The notes: generated by a model not told the origin, from the letters alone. A DNA stretch of 25,191 bases from CAZQSL01 sp964595945 (GCA_964595945.1 CAZQSL010000044.1:1-25191); one strand, 5' to 3'. Positions 14,432-22,738 are shown, counted from the stretch's first letter. Translations and numbers: made by a program.

Positions 14432-15184
14432 TCAGAATTGACCGAAGTGCGAGATGACTTCTGCGGCGACTGCGTCTTTTTCGACATCCACGGTGATAGT
14501 GTGTCCGCAGTTCTGGAGGATGACGCATTTTTTGTGTTCGGAGGCTACGGAGCGCGTGACGAATTCCGCGTTGCCGGGCCATACGGTGCGATCGTTTTTG
14601 CCCTGCATGGCGAGCAGCGGGACTGTGACTTGGGGCAGGATGGACTGTACCTGTTTTGAAAGGTCATAAAGTTCGGCAGCACAGCGGAGCGGCATGCGCG
14701 AGTAGGTGAATATGGATTTGTCGGCCTCTTTGTCGGTCAGGTCGTTTCTGTCTGGCACTTTGATGAAACTGATAACCTTCGAGAGAGGACGGGCAATTTT
14801 GATGGCAGGCATTTTGATCATGGCGGCTGGAGAAAAAACTGCCGCGGCCCTGATCGAGCCGCCATGTTGCGCGCACAGCATCAGCGTGAGTGCGCCGCCC
14901 ATCGAAAGGCCGGCGACGAAAATGTCATCGACACATTCGGAGAGTTCTGCCATTGCGTTTTCTGCCGAAGCGTACCAGTCGCGCCAGCCGGTTTTGATCA
15001 TGTCTTCAGGGGTGGCGCCATGGCCTGCGAGCAGGACGCCGCTGGTGGTGTATCCGGCCTTGTTGAGCGCGCGGCCCAGGTAGTCCATTTCCACAGGCGC
15101 CGCCGTGTAGCCGTGGATCAGCAGCACGCCACGCCTGCCGCCTTTGTAGAAGAACGGTTTTGCATCCATTTTGTCGACGAGCAT
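14432..15184 (-). CDS. Alpha/beta hydrolase, carboxylesterase or monoacylglycerol-lipase type
   Basis: A 250-residue serine hydrolase. The triad is complete: Ser94 in GLSMGG, Asp198 in GKNDRTV, His228 in NCGHTI. The oxyanion-hole motif is HGYTA (24-28). The size and motif layout match bacterial carboxylesterases of the Est30/monoacylglycerol lipase group, which hydrolyse short- to medium-chain esters. It is probably cytoplasmic, as no signal peptide is seen. ATG 15184 has GGGAG at 6-base spacing. It lies only 16 bp after the secreted PHP-domain gene, so the two are co-transcribed; what ester it acts on is not indicated. The assembly gap lies 30 bp beyond its stop. Confidence 0.88.
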   Translation of the reverse strand: MLVDKMDAKPFFYKGGRRGVLLIHGYTAAPVEMDYLGRALNKAGYTTSGVLLAGHGATPEDMIKTGWRDWYASAENAMAELSECVDDIFVAGLSMGGALTLMLCAQHGGSIRAAAVFSPAAMIKMPAIKIARPLSKVISFIKVPDRNDLTDKEADKSIFTYSRMPLRCAAELYDLSKQVQSILPQVTVPLLAMQGKNDRTVWPGNAEFVTRSVASEHKKCVILQNCGHTITVDVEKDAVAAEVISHFGQF

Positions 15185-15200
15185 TCGGTACTCCCGAGGA

Positions 15201-17795
15201 TTATTTTGCGGCTGCCGGAGCTTTCATCGGCGGGTCGAATTTCCCGTTGCCGTCAACATCGACGTATATGGGGTTGGTGAACGAATATACGCGCGCGGCG
15301 GGATAGACGGGAAACAGCGGTTCTGCGCCGTCGGCACGCACCTGATACCATGTATCGCCCGAGGGGTTGACCGGGATGGTAGAGCGGAAGACCGACACGC
15401 CCCGCCGGTCATTGACGGGAATGCGTTGCAGGAGTGCGCCGTTGGCGATGATCGAAATGCTGTCGACCTTGATCCATGTGGGCGCCTGCACGTCGATGTT
15501 GAGTTCGGCCATGCCGTCAGTGTCGGTAACCATGTCGCCTATCGAGGCTGCGCCATTGATGTTGAAATTGATGAACGCGCCGCCGTTGACCGTGGATTTC
15601 TGCGCTCTGAGAGCGGCCATGAAAACTGATTCCTCGGTCTTGGCGGGATCGTCGGTGGGTGAAACCACGCAGTTGCGCGGATAGCCCACTGACAGGTCAT
15701 AAGAACGGTGCGAATCGGAGTTGCCCGAGCCCGTGACCCTGTAACCCTGATTGAGAAAGCTGTACCAGTCGGCCATGACACGCTCGGCGCGCTCGAACGA
15801 TGTGCCGTTGAGGACTTCGATGATGTCGAAATTGGTGGAATACTCGCCGGGCTTGGCTTTTGCGGTCCCGGTGTCGGGGTCGTAGCCTATGTGGTCGAAG
15901 TACCCCATGGTGGTATCGCGCGGGTGATTGAGCTGGATGAGCGGTTTTGTGGGGATGGCGCGGATTTCGTCGAATAGCGACGGGATGGATTTGCCGATCC
16001 ATTCGATCGCGCCGTTGTTGCGTTTTGTCACATCGTGGGGGAGCGGGAAGTCGTTGTAGTGTCCCATGCGTTTTGTAGTGATTTCTTCGCCAATGAGGGG
16101 TTTGAGCCATTTCGAGAGGGATGTTTTTTCGAGGTAGGGGGAGTAGTCCGTGATGACATCATGGTCAGTGGCGACAGGGATTTCGACGTTGACAGCGGCG
16201 AGGTTGAGCAGGCGCTCGAATACTGGTGTCGATGCGTCGTGACTGGGATGTGCGTGGATGTGGAAGTCTCCCGAGAGGAAACCGCTGGTATTGACCGAGC
16301 GGGCGATGGCCGATGTGAAGGATGTCCCTGCCCCTGATGAGAGGGTGAGTGTTTTGTTGTCGATTTCGTATTCGAGTCCGCGAGAGATGTAGACCTCGTA
16401 CCGGCCGGGTGTGACAGTGATCGAGCCGGGGCCGGCGTCGACGTTGAAAAGGTGGGTGAAAACGCCGCGCGAGCGCTCGTCGTCGCTACGGAAATGCCAT
16501 TCGGGAAATCGCGGTGAAGCCGGTGCGGAGAGTGGTTTGAAAGCGATCTGAGCTGGGATCGGGTCGCCGTTTTGATCCTTGATGGAATACTCCACAGTGG
16601 CGGGCGCGTCGATTTCGATAGACTCGCGTGATGTTTCGCCAGAGCCGATGGAGAGCTGGATGCGCGGGCCGGGTTCGCGGTCGTAAGCCGTGGCCGTGAC
16701 AATGTAGTCGCCGGGAGGCACTGCGAGGCGGAAATGGCCTTCGGAGTCGCAGAAGTCAAATGCGACGCAGGCAGTTTCGTCGGGAGTTATGGCGTGGATC
16801 ATCACACCTTCCGCCGGGGTGCCGCTCTGTCGAGTGGAACAGTCGCCCTCGATGATGCCGTAGGGGAGGGCGTTGGCGATGTATGCCTGCTCTGCCGCTC
16901 TGGACGCGCCGCCGGCTGCGGCCGTGAGATAGTAAACCACTTCTCCGTCGGTGCCGTCGTCGGGGATGGACATGCGCCCCATACGGGCGATGTAATAGGC
17001 TTCGAGTTTGTCATAATTGAGCACTGTCGTACCCGAGGCGAACCATGCATACGAAATCCCCTGCGAAGTCGCGGCCGTGTAAGGAGATTCAACTTTGCCG
17101 AATTTTTTATCGTTGAATCCCGGGCCCGGCACGAACATCTCTTCGTCGTCGCCCATCAGCATGCCCTGCGCCACATAGAGGTTGGTACTGCGGTTTGCGG
17201 GGGATTTTGCCTTGACGCGGATTTCGAGTGTAGTAGTGTCGGGCTTCAGCACATAATCGACCGTGAAATCAAGGTTCATCGTTTTTGTGGCTATGCCGAA
17301 TATGTCTTTCCTGATGGCGAATTCATTATCCTTGCCCGTGACTCGCACGATCGCTTCACCATCGGCGCCGTCCTTGATGATCGCCACGGAGTCAGCCTTG
17401 AGCAGCCTGCCCTCCATCAACGGATCGCCCTTGCGGTGGAGCAGCAGGAAAGTGTCTCCGAAAAGATTGCGCCATGTGCCATTCGCGCGCACTGCCGCCT
17501 CTTCGATATTGCCGCCGAATGGCGAGTAGCCGTTGCCGTCGCGCAGTCCGGAGATGACGAACATCGCATTGTTGTTCCACAATCGTATGTCGCCCGCGCG
17601 CGCCTCGTACTTCAGCCCGCCCGCAGTCTCGGACAGCCCGCCGGTCACTTGCGCGCGCACCTGCCCCGCAGCGGGCAGATCGGAGCCGACAGCGTTGCCG
17701 GACGCATAATCGCGCGAATGCGCGACCGCGGCATGCGCCATTGCCGCGTATATCGCCGTTATCATAAGCATGGCAAGGATTCTTCTTATCATCAT
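15201..17795 (-). CDS. Secreted CehA/McbA-family PHP-domain metallohydrolase
   Basis: An 864-residue exported protein. ATG 17795 is chosen over an upstream start because GGAGG lies 6 bases before it and a signal peptide starts there (MIRRILAMLMITAIYAAMAHA, cleavage near 22-26). Residues 30-300 are an uncharacterised beta-rich N-terminal region. At about 310-375 lies a carboxypeptidase-regulatory-like domain (SGTPAEGVMIHAITPD, GHFRLAVPPGDYIVTATAYD). A second beta domain follows. At about 505-740 lies the PHP hydrolase domain: His512, His514, His516 and His519 (DFHIHAHPSHD), Asp544-His545-Asp546 (ATDHD) and Asp694/His696 (GNSDSHR). CehA/McbA-type proteins include carbaryl hydrolase; the natural substrate here is unknown, but a periplasmic or outer-surface phospho- or carbamate-ester hydrolase is plausible. 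Confidence 0.82.
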   Translation of the reverse strand: MMIRRILAMLMITAIYAAMAHAAVAHSRDYASGNAVGSDLPAAGQVRAQVTGGLSETAGGLKYEARAGDIRLWNNNAMFVISGLRDGNGYSPFGGNIEEAAVRANGTWRNLFGDTFLLLHRKGDPLMEGRLLKADSVAIIKDGADGEAIVRVTGKDNEFAIRKDIFGIATKTMNLDFTVDYVLKPDTTTLEIRVKAKSPANRSTNLYVAQGMLMGDDEEMFVPGPGFNDKKFGKVESPYTAATSQGISYAWFASGTTVLNYDKLEAYYIARMGRMSIPDDGTDGEVVYYLTAAAGGASRAAEQAYIANALPYGIIEGDCSTRQSGTPAEGVMIHAITPDETACVAFDFCDSEGHFRLAVPPGDYIVTATAYDREPGPRIQLSIGSGETSRESIEIDAPATVEYSIKDQNGDPIPAQIAFKPLSAPASPRFPEWHFRSDDERSRGVFTHLFNVDAGPGSITVTPGRYEVYISRGLEYEIDNKTLTLSSGAGTSFTSAIARSVNTSGFLSGDFHIHAHPSHDASTPVFERLLNLAAVNVEIPVATDHDVITDYSPYLEKTSLSKWLKPLIGEEITTKRMGHYNDFPLPHDVTKRNNGAIEWIGKSIPSLFDEIRAIPTKPLIQLNHPRDTTMGYFDHIGYDPDTGTAKAKPGEYSTNFDIIEVLNGTSFERAERVMADWYSFLNQGYRVTGSGNSDSHRSYDLSVGYPRNCVVSPTDDPAKTEESVFMAALRAQKSTVNGGAFINFNINGAASIGDMVTDTDGMAELNIDVQAPTWIKVDSISIIANGALLQRIPVNDRRGVSVFRSTIPVNPSGDTWYQVRADGAEPLFPVYPAARVYSFTNPIYVDVDGNGKFDPPMKAPAAAK

Positions 17796-17939
17796 CTGTT
17801 CCCTCCAGCGAAAGTGTATCCAGATGGCATCATCGGACGGCAGGCCTGCGATCAACACATTGCCAGATCAAGCGCCGCGCGCCCAATCGTATGGGATGCC
17901 ACCTAACATTTTAATCGTTTTTCCAGTTTGCGGATGAAA

Positions 17940-18617
17940 TCAGAGTTTTCTTTTTGCCAACACCATTTTTTCGGTGATGACAAAGAGCATCATGAGAGCG
18001 GCGTGGAATTCGGTGTATTCGGAAATGTAATGCATGGGTTCGTAGTTGCCGGAAGCCAGCAGGAATTTCGCGGCAAGCGAGAGACTGATGTTCGAGATGA
18101 GTAAAACGACGCCGTATGAGTAGTGGGGGAACATGAATGAAACCGCCCCGAGCCGGCTGGCGGCTCGGGGCGAGTGTTTCAGGACAAGCGGCACTACGAT
18201 GAAGTACCCGTACAGCGCGGCGAGGTCGATCGACATGAGGTCGAACCCGAGATTGGAGTGGTTGTGGAAATTGATGTCGCCATAGATATTGAAAATTTTC
18301 GTCCACTTCGGTATTTCGTAGTTGATGTAGATGTGCATCCAGCTCGTTTCTTCCATTGCGATGAAGATGAGGGCGGCGGCCCAGAACGCGAAAAACCATT
18401 TCCACGGCGGTTGTGCCGGGCGGGTCGATCCATCATCCTTTTTGTCGGACTCGTATAGACAGCACAGCAGTAGCGCGACCGTGAGTGCGGCGAGTGTGGC
18501 GATCTCGACAGGACCTTCCTTATCGCAGATGCGCGCAAAGAGGGAGAAATCGAGGATGCCGGCTGCTGTCAGGGCAATGTCGAGGACGATTGTGGTTGTC
18601 AGGAAAAGGGTTGGCAT
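17940..18617 (-). CDS. Polytopic membrane protein with EExSW and NFHNH motifs
   Basis: A 225-residue integral membrane protein with about six helices (roughly residues 4-24, 38-55, 74-90, 128-150, 160-180, 200-220). Between helices 3 and 4 is a polar region with Glu89-Glu90-x-Ser-Trp93 and Asn116-x-His118-Asn-His120. It resembles a membrane family I recall with 'EEISWGQR...NLHN', in which the same two motifs are conserved; the family function is not known to me. The acidic pair and histidines could bind metal. The start ATG 18617 has no clear ribosome site, which suggests coupling with the REC-HATPase gene 39 bp upstream. Gene reality is well supported by membrane topology; function is unknown. 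Confidence 0.65.
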   Translation of the reverse strand: MPTLFLTTTIVLDIALTAAGILDFSLFARICDKEGPVEIATLAALTVALLLCCLYESDKKDDGSTRPAQPPWKWFFAFWAAALIFIAMEETSWMHIYINYEIPKWTKIFNIYGDINFHNHSNLGFDLMSIDLAALYGYFIVVPLVLKHSPRAASRLGAVSFMFPHYSYGVVLLISNISLSLAAKFLLASGNYEPMHYISEYTEFHAALMMLFVITEKMVLAKRKL

Positions 18618-18656
18618 GGGATGATGCCGCGTGATTTCAGATTTTGGGATCAGCGC

Positions 18657-19574
18657 TTACACCTGATTGATGAGCAGGGGCTTGCTTTCGAGAGAGTGCG
18701 GTGTGAGGTTCATGATGAGTACGACTTCGGTGCGCTGGCGCTTGATGAGGTTGATGACGACCTTGTCGCACAGGTATCGGGTGAGATAGATGCCGCGCCC
18801 GCCCGAAGCTACGAGGTCGTCGTGTGTGGGATTGATGCACTTGTTGAGTTGTGTGAGGACTTTTTCCTTGGAAAGAGTGCCGCTGCGGTCGATGATGACC
18901 ACGACGAGGCGTTCGCCATCTGTACCGTACTCTATGTAGACTTCTTCGGATTTCTGGAGGCTGACATTTGTGCCTTTTTCATAGCCGTAAGCGTGGTAGA
19001 TGGCGTTGGTGCCCATTTCGACGAGGCCGGTCTTGAGTCCGTAGATTTTATCTTCGTCGAGATACTGTTCGGCGAATTCGAGGACTTCGGCGACCGCGGC
19101 TTTGAGCAGTCCGGTTTCGGTGATTTTGATACGGTGGATTTTACAGTCGATGCCAAGGTAATTTTCGATACCGAAAAGGTCTTCGCCGGTGATGAGCGTG
19201 TGGACAGTGCGGACGATCTCGCCTGGAGGGTCGGTCTTGCAGATGATGTTGTAGATGCCGCGCTCAAGCGCCATGTTGATGTAGTCGTCGATGTTGAAGC
19301 TCGTGATCATGCCGGTCTTGACGCCGGGAAGTATCTCCTTGATGTGACCGAGGGTCTCGAATCCGTTCATTTCCGGCATGTTGATGTCGCAAAGGATGAA
19401 ATCGAAGGGCATTTCGCCTGATCCGGCGGCGCGCCTGACGATATCAATGGCCTCGAACCCCGAAGACGCGAACTCCGCCCGGTATTCGGGCAGATGGTTG
19501 AATACTTCTCTGAAGTACGACCTTACTGTGGTCGAGTCATCGACTATCAGTATTTTATATGTCGAATCGGTCAT
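18657..19574 (-). CDS. Receiver domain fused to RsbW-like HATPase (anti-sigma kinase type)
   Basis: A 305-residue fusion. Residues 5-120 are a CheY-like receiver: Asp12-Asp13, phospho-acceptor Asp63 (LCDINMPEMNG), Thr91 and Lys113. After a linker, residues 165-290 are an HATPase_c domain of the RsbW/SpoIIAB sort: N-box Glu186-Asn190 (GLVEMGTNAIYHAYG), G1 region Asp229 (IIDRSG), G2 region SGGRGIYL (257-264). There is no dimerisation/His-phosphoacceptor domain and no PP2C phosphatase. In partner switching, RsbW-like kinases phosphorylate a STAS antagonist on Ser, and here the STAS gene lies 21 bp upstream. A receiver on the kinase would place this switch under two-component control. The target, such as a sigma factor, is not in view. 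Confidence 0.85.
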   Translation of the reverse strand: MTDSTYKILIVDDSTTVRSYFREVFNHLPEYRAEFASSGFEAIDIVRRAAGSGEMPFDFILCDINMPEMNGFETLGHIKEILPGVKTGMITSFNIDDYINMALERGIYNIICKTDPPGEIVRTVHTLITGEDLFGIENYLGIDCKIHRIKITETGLLKAAVAEVLEFAEQYLDEDKIYGLKTGLVEMGTNAIYHAYGYEKGTNVSLQKSEEVYIEYGTDGERLVVVIIDRSGTLSKEKVLTQLNKCINPTHDDLVASGGRGIYLTRYLCDKVVINLIKRQRTEVVLIMNLTPHSLESKPLLINQV

Positions 19575-19595
19575 GGCCAGCGCAACCTTGATGAA

Positions 19596-19898
19596 TCATC
19601 GGATCGGGATGACTTTGTCGAGCCTTGTGGCTTTCATTATCTTTTTTATGTCAGGATTGACATTTGTCAGTGAAAAGGTGCCGCATTTTTTTGCCACGCT
19701 CATGGCTATGTTGTTGAACATGCCAAGTGTCATGCTGTAGAGTGTGCCCACATTGGAAAGGTCAAGCACAATGTCATCTGCCCCGGCAGCAATTTCCTGA
19801 AGTATCCGGGTTTCGACTTCCCGATAGTTGTCGAAGTGGATATCTTCCTGGGGGATGATGACCACCGACATACCGTCGCTGTTTACGATCAGGTCCAT
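19596..19898 (-). CDS. STAS-domain anti-sigma-factor antagonist
   Basis: A 100-residue single STAS domain, the length of SpoIIAA and RsbV. ATG 19898 is chosen because GAGG lies 6 bases upstream; a GTG at 19910 has no ribosome site. The helix-1 region has LDLSNVGTLYSMTLGMF, which aligns with the usual 'DLSxVxxIDSSGLG' phosphorylation loop. Ser55 occupies the position of the conserved phospho-serine, but the preceding acidic residue is Tyr54 and the next Ser/Gly are Met/Thr, so the loop is atypical. It is the first gene of a likely operon with the REC-HATPase gene (21-bp gap) and has its own promoter (19953-19981). Phosphorylation by the neighbour is inferred from family logic. Confidence 0.85.
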   Translation of the reverse strand: MDLIVNSDGMSVVIIPQEDIHFDNYREVETRILQEIAAGADDIVLDLSNVGTLYSMTLGMFNNIAMSVAKKCGTFSLTNVNPDIKKIMKATRLDKVIPIR

Positions 19899-19952
19899 GT
19901 CATACCTCACTTACATATTCCCAACTGAGGAAAAATTAAACACAAGCCGCCA

Positions 19953-19981
19953 ATTATAACTGTGGGACAGCGGAGAATCAA
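19953..19981 (-). promoter_or_regulatory. Sigma70 promoter of the STAS/REC-HATPase operon
   Basis: On the minus strand TTGATT (19981-19976), a 17-bp spacer and a perfect TATAAT (19958-19953). The -35 overlaps the stop codon of the lipid-kinase gene. The leader to ATG 19898 would be about 48 bases. Confidence 0.7.
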
Positions 19982-20961
19982 CCCGCGTGAACTGGTGGCT
20001 CCGGCAGTGCTTTCTGCGACTGCCATTTCTGTGCCAGGGCTTTGCCGGCCGTCTCGGGGGGGACGATCAGCGTGAGCGCGCCTTCGCATATCGAAATGTC
20101 GACTGGCGTAGTGCCGACTACTTCCCCGTCGCAGTGGAAATATTCGTTGGGCACGGTCTCCACGCGGAGCTTCTTGACCCGGCAGTGCGCCGAACTGAAG
20201 CTGTCGGCTGTCCGGTAATAATCTCTCCGCCCTTTGATGAATCTTATGAACACGCCCATGAATCCGAATACTGAGCGCCGTTGCTGCACGCACACGTCGA
20301 GGTATCCGTCCCTAATGCTGTATGCCGAACGTATGCCGAATATACCGTCGAAGGATGTCGCGTTCCCAATGATGGTATTGAAAGTGTTGAAGGTCATTTG
20401 TACGTTGTCCAGCTTCAAATACATGATTTTAAATGTAAGATCGAACGCCTGCCGCAACGCCGATACCACATAGGCGAGCACTCCGAACCGTTTTTTGATC
20501 TTGGGATCAACCAGATGTGCGATCTTGGCTTCGACGCCTACTCCGCACATCCATATAAAATATCTGTCCCCCGCGAGTCCCGCGTCGATTTTCATGGGGA
20601 TGCCGTCGAGGATGTTTTTTGTAGCCTTTGCGATATCAGATGAGATTTTCATTTCCTGACAGAACACATTTGTACTGCCATTGGGGATTATGCCCATGCG
20701 TGCTCCAGAATTGACGAGGCCGTTGCAGACCTCATTGACTGTTCCGTCGCCGCCCGCTGCAACTATTGCGTAATATTCACCTTTTGCAGCCGCGTTCCGT
20801 GCGAGTTCGGCGGCGTGCATCGCACGTTCGGTGAGCCCGAATTCCACTTCCACTTCCGGATCATTTTCCTTGAAGCATCTTTCTATCTCACCGACCGAAA
20901 AATCTTTCCCCCTACGTCCAGCTTTTCCGTTCAATATGACGTAGATTTTGCGTTTTGCCAT
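19978..20961 (-). CDS. Diacylglycerol-kinase-family lipid kinase
   Basis: A 327-residue protein of the DagK/LCB5/YegS family, which phosphorylates diacylglycerol or related lipids with ATP at the inner face of the membrane. The N-terminal half has ILNGKAGRRGK (Gly/Asn-rich ATP-site loop), the hallmark GGDGTVNE (70-77) and IIPNGSTNVFCQE, where the family usually has PxGTxNxxA, so the Gly-Ser-Thr variant is notable. The C-terminal half has DAGLAGDRYFIWMCGVGVEA, TIIGNATSF and HCDGEV, the last matching the conserved 'DGE' near the end of the family. Length and order fit the YegS/DgkB type. GGTGGAG lies 3-5 bases upstream of ATG 20961. The lipid substrate cannot be read from the sequence. Confidence 0.9.
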   Translation of the reverse strand: MAKRKIYVILNGKAGRRGKDFSVGEIERCFKENDPEVEVEFGLTERAMHAAELARNAAAKGEYYAIVAAGGDGTVNEVCNGLVNSGARMGIIPNGSTNVFCQEMKISSDIAKATKNILDGIPMKIDAGLAGDRYFIWMCGVGVEAKIAHLVDPKIKKRFGVLAYVVSALRQAFDLTFKIMYLKLDNVQMTFNTFNTIIGNATSFDGIFGIRSAYSIRDGYLDVCVQQRRSVFGFMGVFIRFIKGRRDYYRTADSFSSAHCRVKKLRVETVPNEYFHCDGEVVGTTPVDISICEGALTLIVPPETAGKALAQKWQSQKALPEPPVHAG

Positions 20962-21045
20962 TTACTCCACCAGATATCGTTACTTTCCGTGACTGGCCTG
21001 ACATATTCTGCCTGCATGAAATCCAGCCCGGAAGTTTTTCGCCTG

Positions 21046-21054
21046 ATTATACCA
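21046..21054 (-). promoter_or_regulatory. Extended -10 promoter of the lipid-kinase gene
   Basis: TG-G-TATAAT on the minus strand (21054-21046), with no good -35 at 17 bp. It would give a leader of about 78 bases to ATG 20961. Confidence 0.5.
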
Positions 21055-21259
21055 ATCTTTTCGATCACTTCATGACAACGGTATTTGTGTATCCTATTCA
21101 CGGAAAGGCTCTGGACCTGATATTATTGCGCTCCTCGCGTGAATAGTTGTCATTTTGTAATATAATCCCGTATTTCCACGACACTTTGCATGGTTTGTCA
21201 ATAATTAGGGCGCTGATCAATAAGCTGGAAACAAGCATGGATGGATCGTATTTGCCGAA

Positions 21260-21318
21260 CGGCAAAATCCGGCAATCGACCTGACGATTCGGCAATAGCG
21301 GCTGGGGCACGGCGGCAA
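21260..21318. repeat. Four direct CGGCAA repeats
   Basis: CGGCAA begins at 21260, 21270, 21290 and 21313, that is at spacings of 10, 20 and 23 bases, roughly helical turns. The first copy also pairs with TTTGCC (21251-21256) as a short hairpin with a GAAC loop. They lie just beyond the dehydrogenase stop, with no T-run. Confidence 0.4.
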
Positions 21319-21319
21319 T

Positions 21320-22345
21320 CTATTCGCGCCAGGGCTCGACAATGATTTTTATCCATTTTTCTCTGTCATATTTGTCAAAAGTTTCGAGGGCTTCGCGCAA
21401 AGTGACGCGAGCGGTGATGAGAGACTCGAGATCAGGTTTCCAGCCGTCTTTACCGGCGATGAGATCGAGGGCGGCATGCCAGTAGTCGACGCATGATTTC
21501 GAGTTGACCATCGCCTCGGGATAGACGAGTTCAACTCCTTTGCGGCGGCAGTTTTCGTATGGGATCATCTGAATTTTCTGGGCGCCGAAGACAAGCACCC
21601 TGAAACCGGGGCGCACGAGATCAATGGCTTCGAGTATCGTTTCTCCCGCGCCGGCCATCTCGAACACCGCATCTGCCTCTCCGAATTCTTCCTTGATGAA
21701 ATCGATATACGTCTTTTTGCCATGTGTCGGGCGGGCGAATTCGCGGGGGTTGAACACTTTTGCGCCGTATTTTGCTGCGAGCGCGCGTTTGTGTTCGTAT
21801 GGTTCGGATGCTGCTACATCGCATCCGCGGTTGATGAGTATCTGTGTGAGTAATAGGCCGATGGGGCCGAGTCCGAGAACGACAGCGCGGGGTTTGCGGC
21901 CTGTGACACGGTCGAGTTCGGCTCTTTCGCAGCAGTTGAGAGCGCATCCGACGGCATCGGCAAAAGATATTTCGTCCATTGTGAGGTCGTTACGCACAAT
22001 GGGCAGAGCTCCGAGGGATTCGTCTTTGCCGTGTCCGATCACATTGACTTCGGTGGAATACTCAGCGTAGCCACGTCCCATGCGTGCGAGATGGTCGCCT
22101 GGGTTGATGCCCTTGACGTTGGCTCCGACTTCGACGGCGATGGCGCCGGTCTCATGGCCGTGTCCGCCCGGCTCGTGGGCGATGATCCAGTGTCCGCCCT
22201 CATATATGCCGACGTCGCTGCCGCATATCCCGACGCTGCGGATTTCGGCAAGCACCTCGTCAGGGCCGGGCTTCGGTATGTCCAGTTCGATTAGTTCCGC
22301 GTGCCAGGGAGAGGGGAATATGAGTGCTTTCATCGTCTTTTTCAT
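21320..22345 (-). CDS. Medium-chain dehydrogenase/reductase, zinc-type, without structural zinc loop
   Basis: A 341-residue NAD(P)-dependent oxidoreductase of the alcohol dehydrogenase superfamily. The catalytic-zinc site is seen as Cys41 (VGICGSD) and His64-Glu65 (GHGHETG); the Rossmann motif is VVLGLGPIGLLL. The region that in many family members holds four structural-zinc cysteines reads GDHLARMGRGYAEYS and has none, as in some sorbitol- or glucose-dehydrogenase-like members. The C-terminal half has REALETFDKYDREKWIKIIVEP, the usual ending. GAGG lies 7 bases before ATG 22345 and an extended -10 promoter lies at 22403-22411. It is a single-gene unit; the substrate alcohol cannot be deduced, although the threonine/sorbitol dehydrogenase branch is the closest in motif pattern. 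Confidence 0.88.
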   Translation of the reverse strand: MKKTMKALIFPSPWHAELIELDIPKPGPDEVLAEIRSVGICGSDVGIYEGGHWIIAHEPGGHGHETGAIAVEVGANVKGINPGDHLARMGRGYAEYSTEVNVIGHGKDESLGALPIVRNDLTMDEISFADAVGCALNCCERAELDRVTGRKPRAVVLGLGPIGLLLTQILINRGCDVAASEPYEHKRALAAKYGAKVFNPREFARPTHGKKTYIDFIKEEFGEADAVFEMAGAGETILEAIDLVRPGFRVLVFGAQKIQMIPYENCRRKGVELVYPEAMVNSKSCVDYWHAALDLIAGKDGWKPDLESLITARVTLREALETFDKYDREKWIKIIVEPWRE

Positions 22346-22402
22346 GGTTTGACCTCAGTAGAGTTTTCCGGCCTGGAATATGCGCCGGATGTGTGATTAA
22401 TA

Positions 22403-22411
22403 ATGATAGCA
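22403..22411 (-). promoter_or_regulatory. Extended -10 promoter of the dehydrogenase gene
   Basis: TG-C-TATCAT on the minus strand (22411-22403), about 58 bp before ATG 22345. The -35 region at 17 bp is poor. Confidence 0.45.
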
Positions 22412-22587
22412 TAGGCGTAAAAAACACGGAAGAGAAAAATGGCGTATCACTCAAGCGAAATGTGCTGATTATTTTGTGGTTCAGTTTTTTTGAGAATATT
22501 ACGATTTTATTAAGAGCGAGAGGTTTGTATATCTGAAAATGATATGACGAAAAAAATGCGGAAAAAGATATTTGCACCAAATTAATA

Positions 22588-22596
22588 TGTTATAAT
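22588..22596 (+). promoter_or_regulatory. Extended -10 promoter of the giant repeat protein gene
   Basis: TG-T-TATAAT (22588-22596) in AT-rich DNA. A second candidate, TG-C-TACAAT, lies at 22619-22627. Either leaves a leader of more than 200 bases before ATG 22844. Confidence 0.5.
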
Positions 22597-22661
22597 TTTT
22601 ATAGAAAGAGAACTGTTGTGCTACAATATAACAAATGAAACCCCGTGACCTTGGAGTCAGA

Positions 22662-22738
22662 TCAATATAGCCGAAGATGCGGAGAATGACAAAGTCGGGG
22701 GTGAGATTGCGAAAGTCAATATCGCCGAATGGAGAATA
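22662..22738 (+). repeat. Imperfect direct repeat in the leader
   Basis: TCAATATAGCCGAAGATGCG plus GAGAATGA (22662-22688) is repeated as TCAATATCGCCGAATG plus GAGAATA (22716-22738), 54 bases later, with small deletions. No known riboswitch core was recognised. Confidence 0.45.

Larger units (their letters stand above)
20962..21319. other. Intergenic spacer between lipid kinase and dehydrogenase genes
   Basis: This 358-bp spacer has no convincing gene; the short frames in it lack ribosome sites. It holds an extended -10 promoter for the lipid kinase (21046-21054) and four CGGCAA repeats near the dehydrogenase stop (21260-21318). Confidence 0.55.

Noticed and set aside
13125..14582. Open frame of 485 codons on the minus strand through the N gap
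   Set aside because: It overlaps the helicase in another frame, is Arg/His-rich in the manner of shadow frames, and runs through N bases.
16734..17906. Open frame of 390 codons on the plus strand
   Set aside because: Antisense shadow of the PHP-domain gene, which has a signal peptide, ribosome site and recognised motifs on the minus strand.
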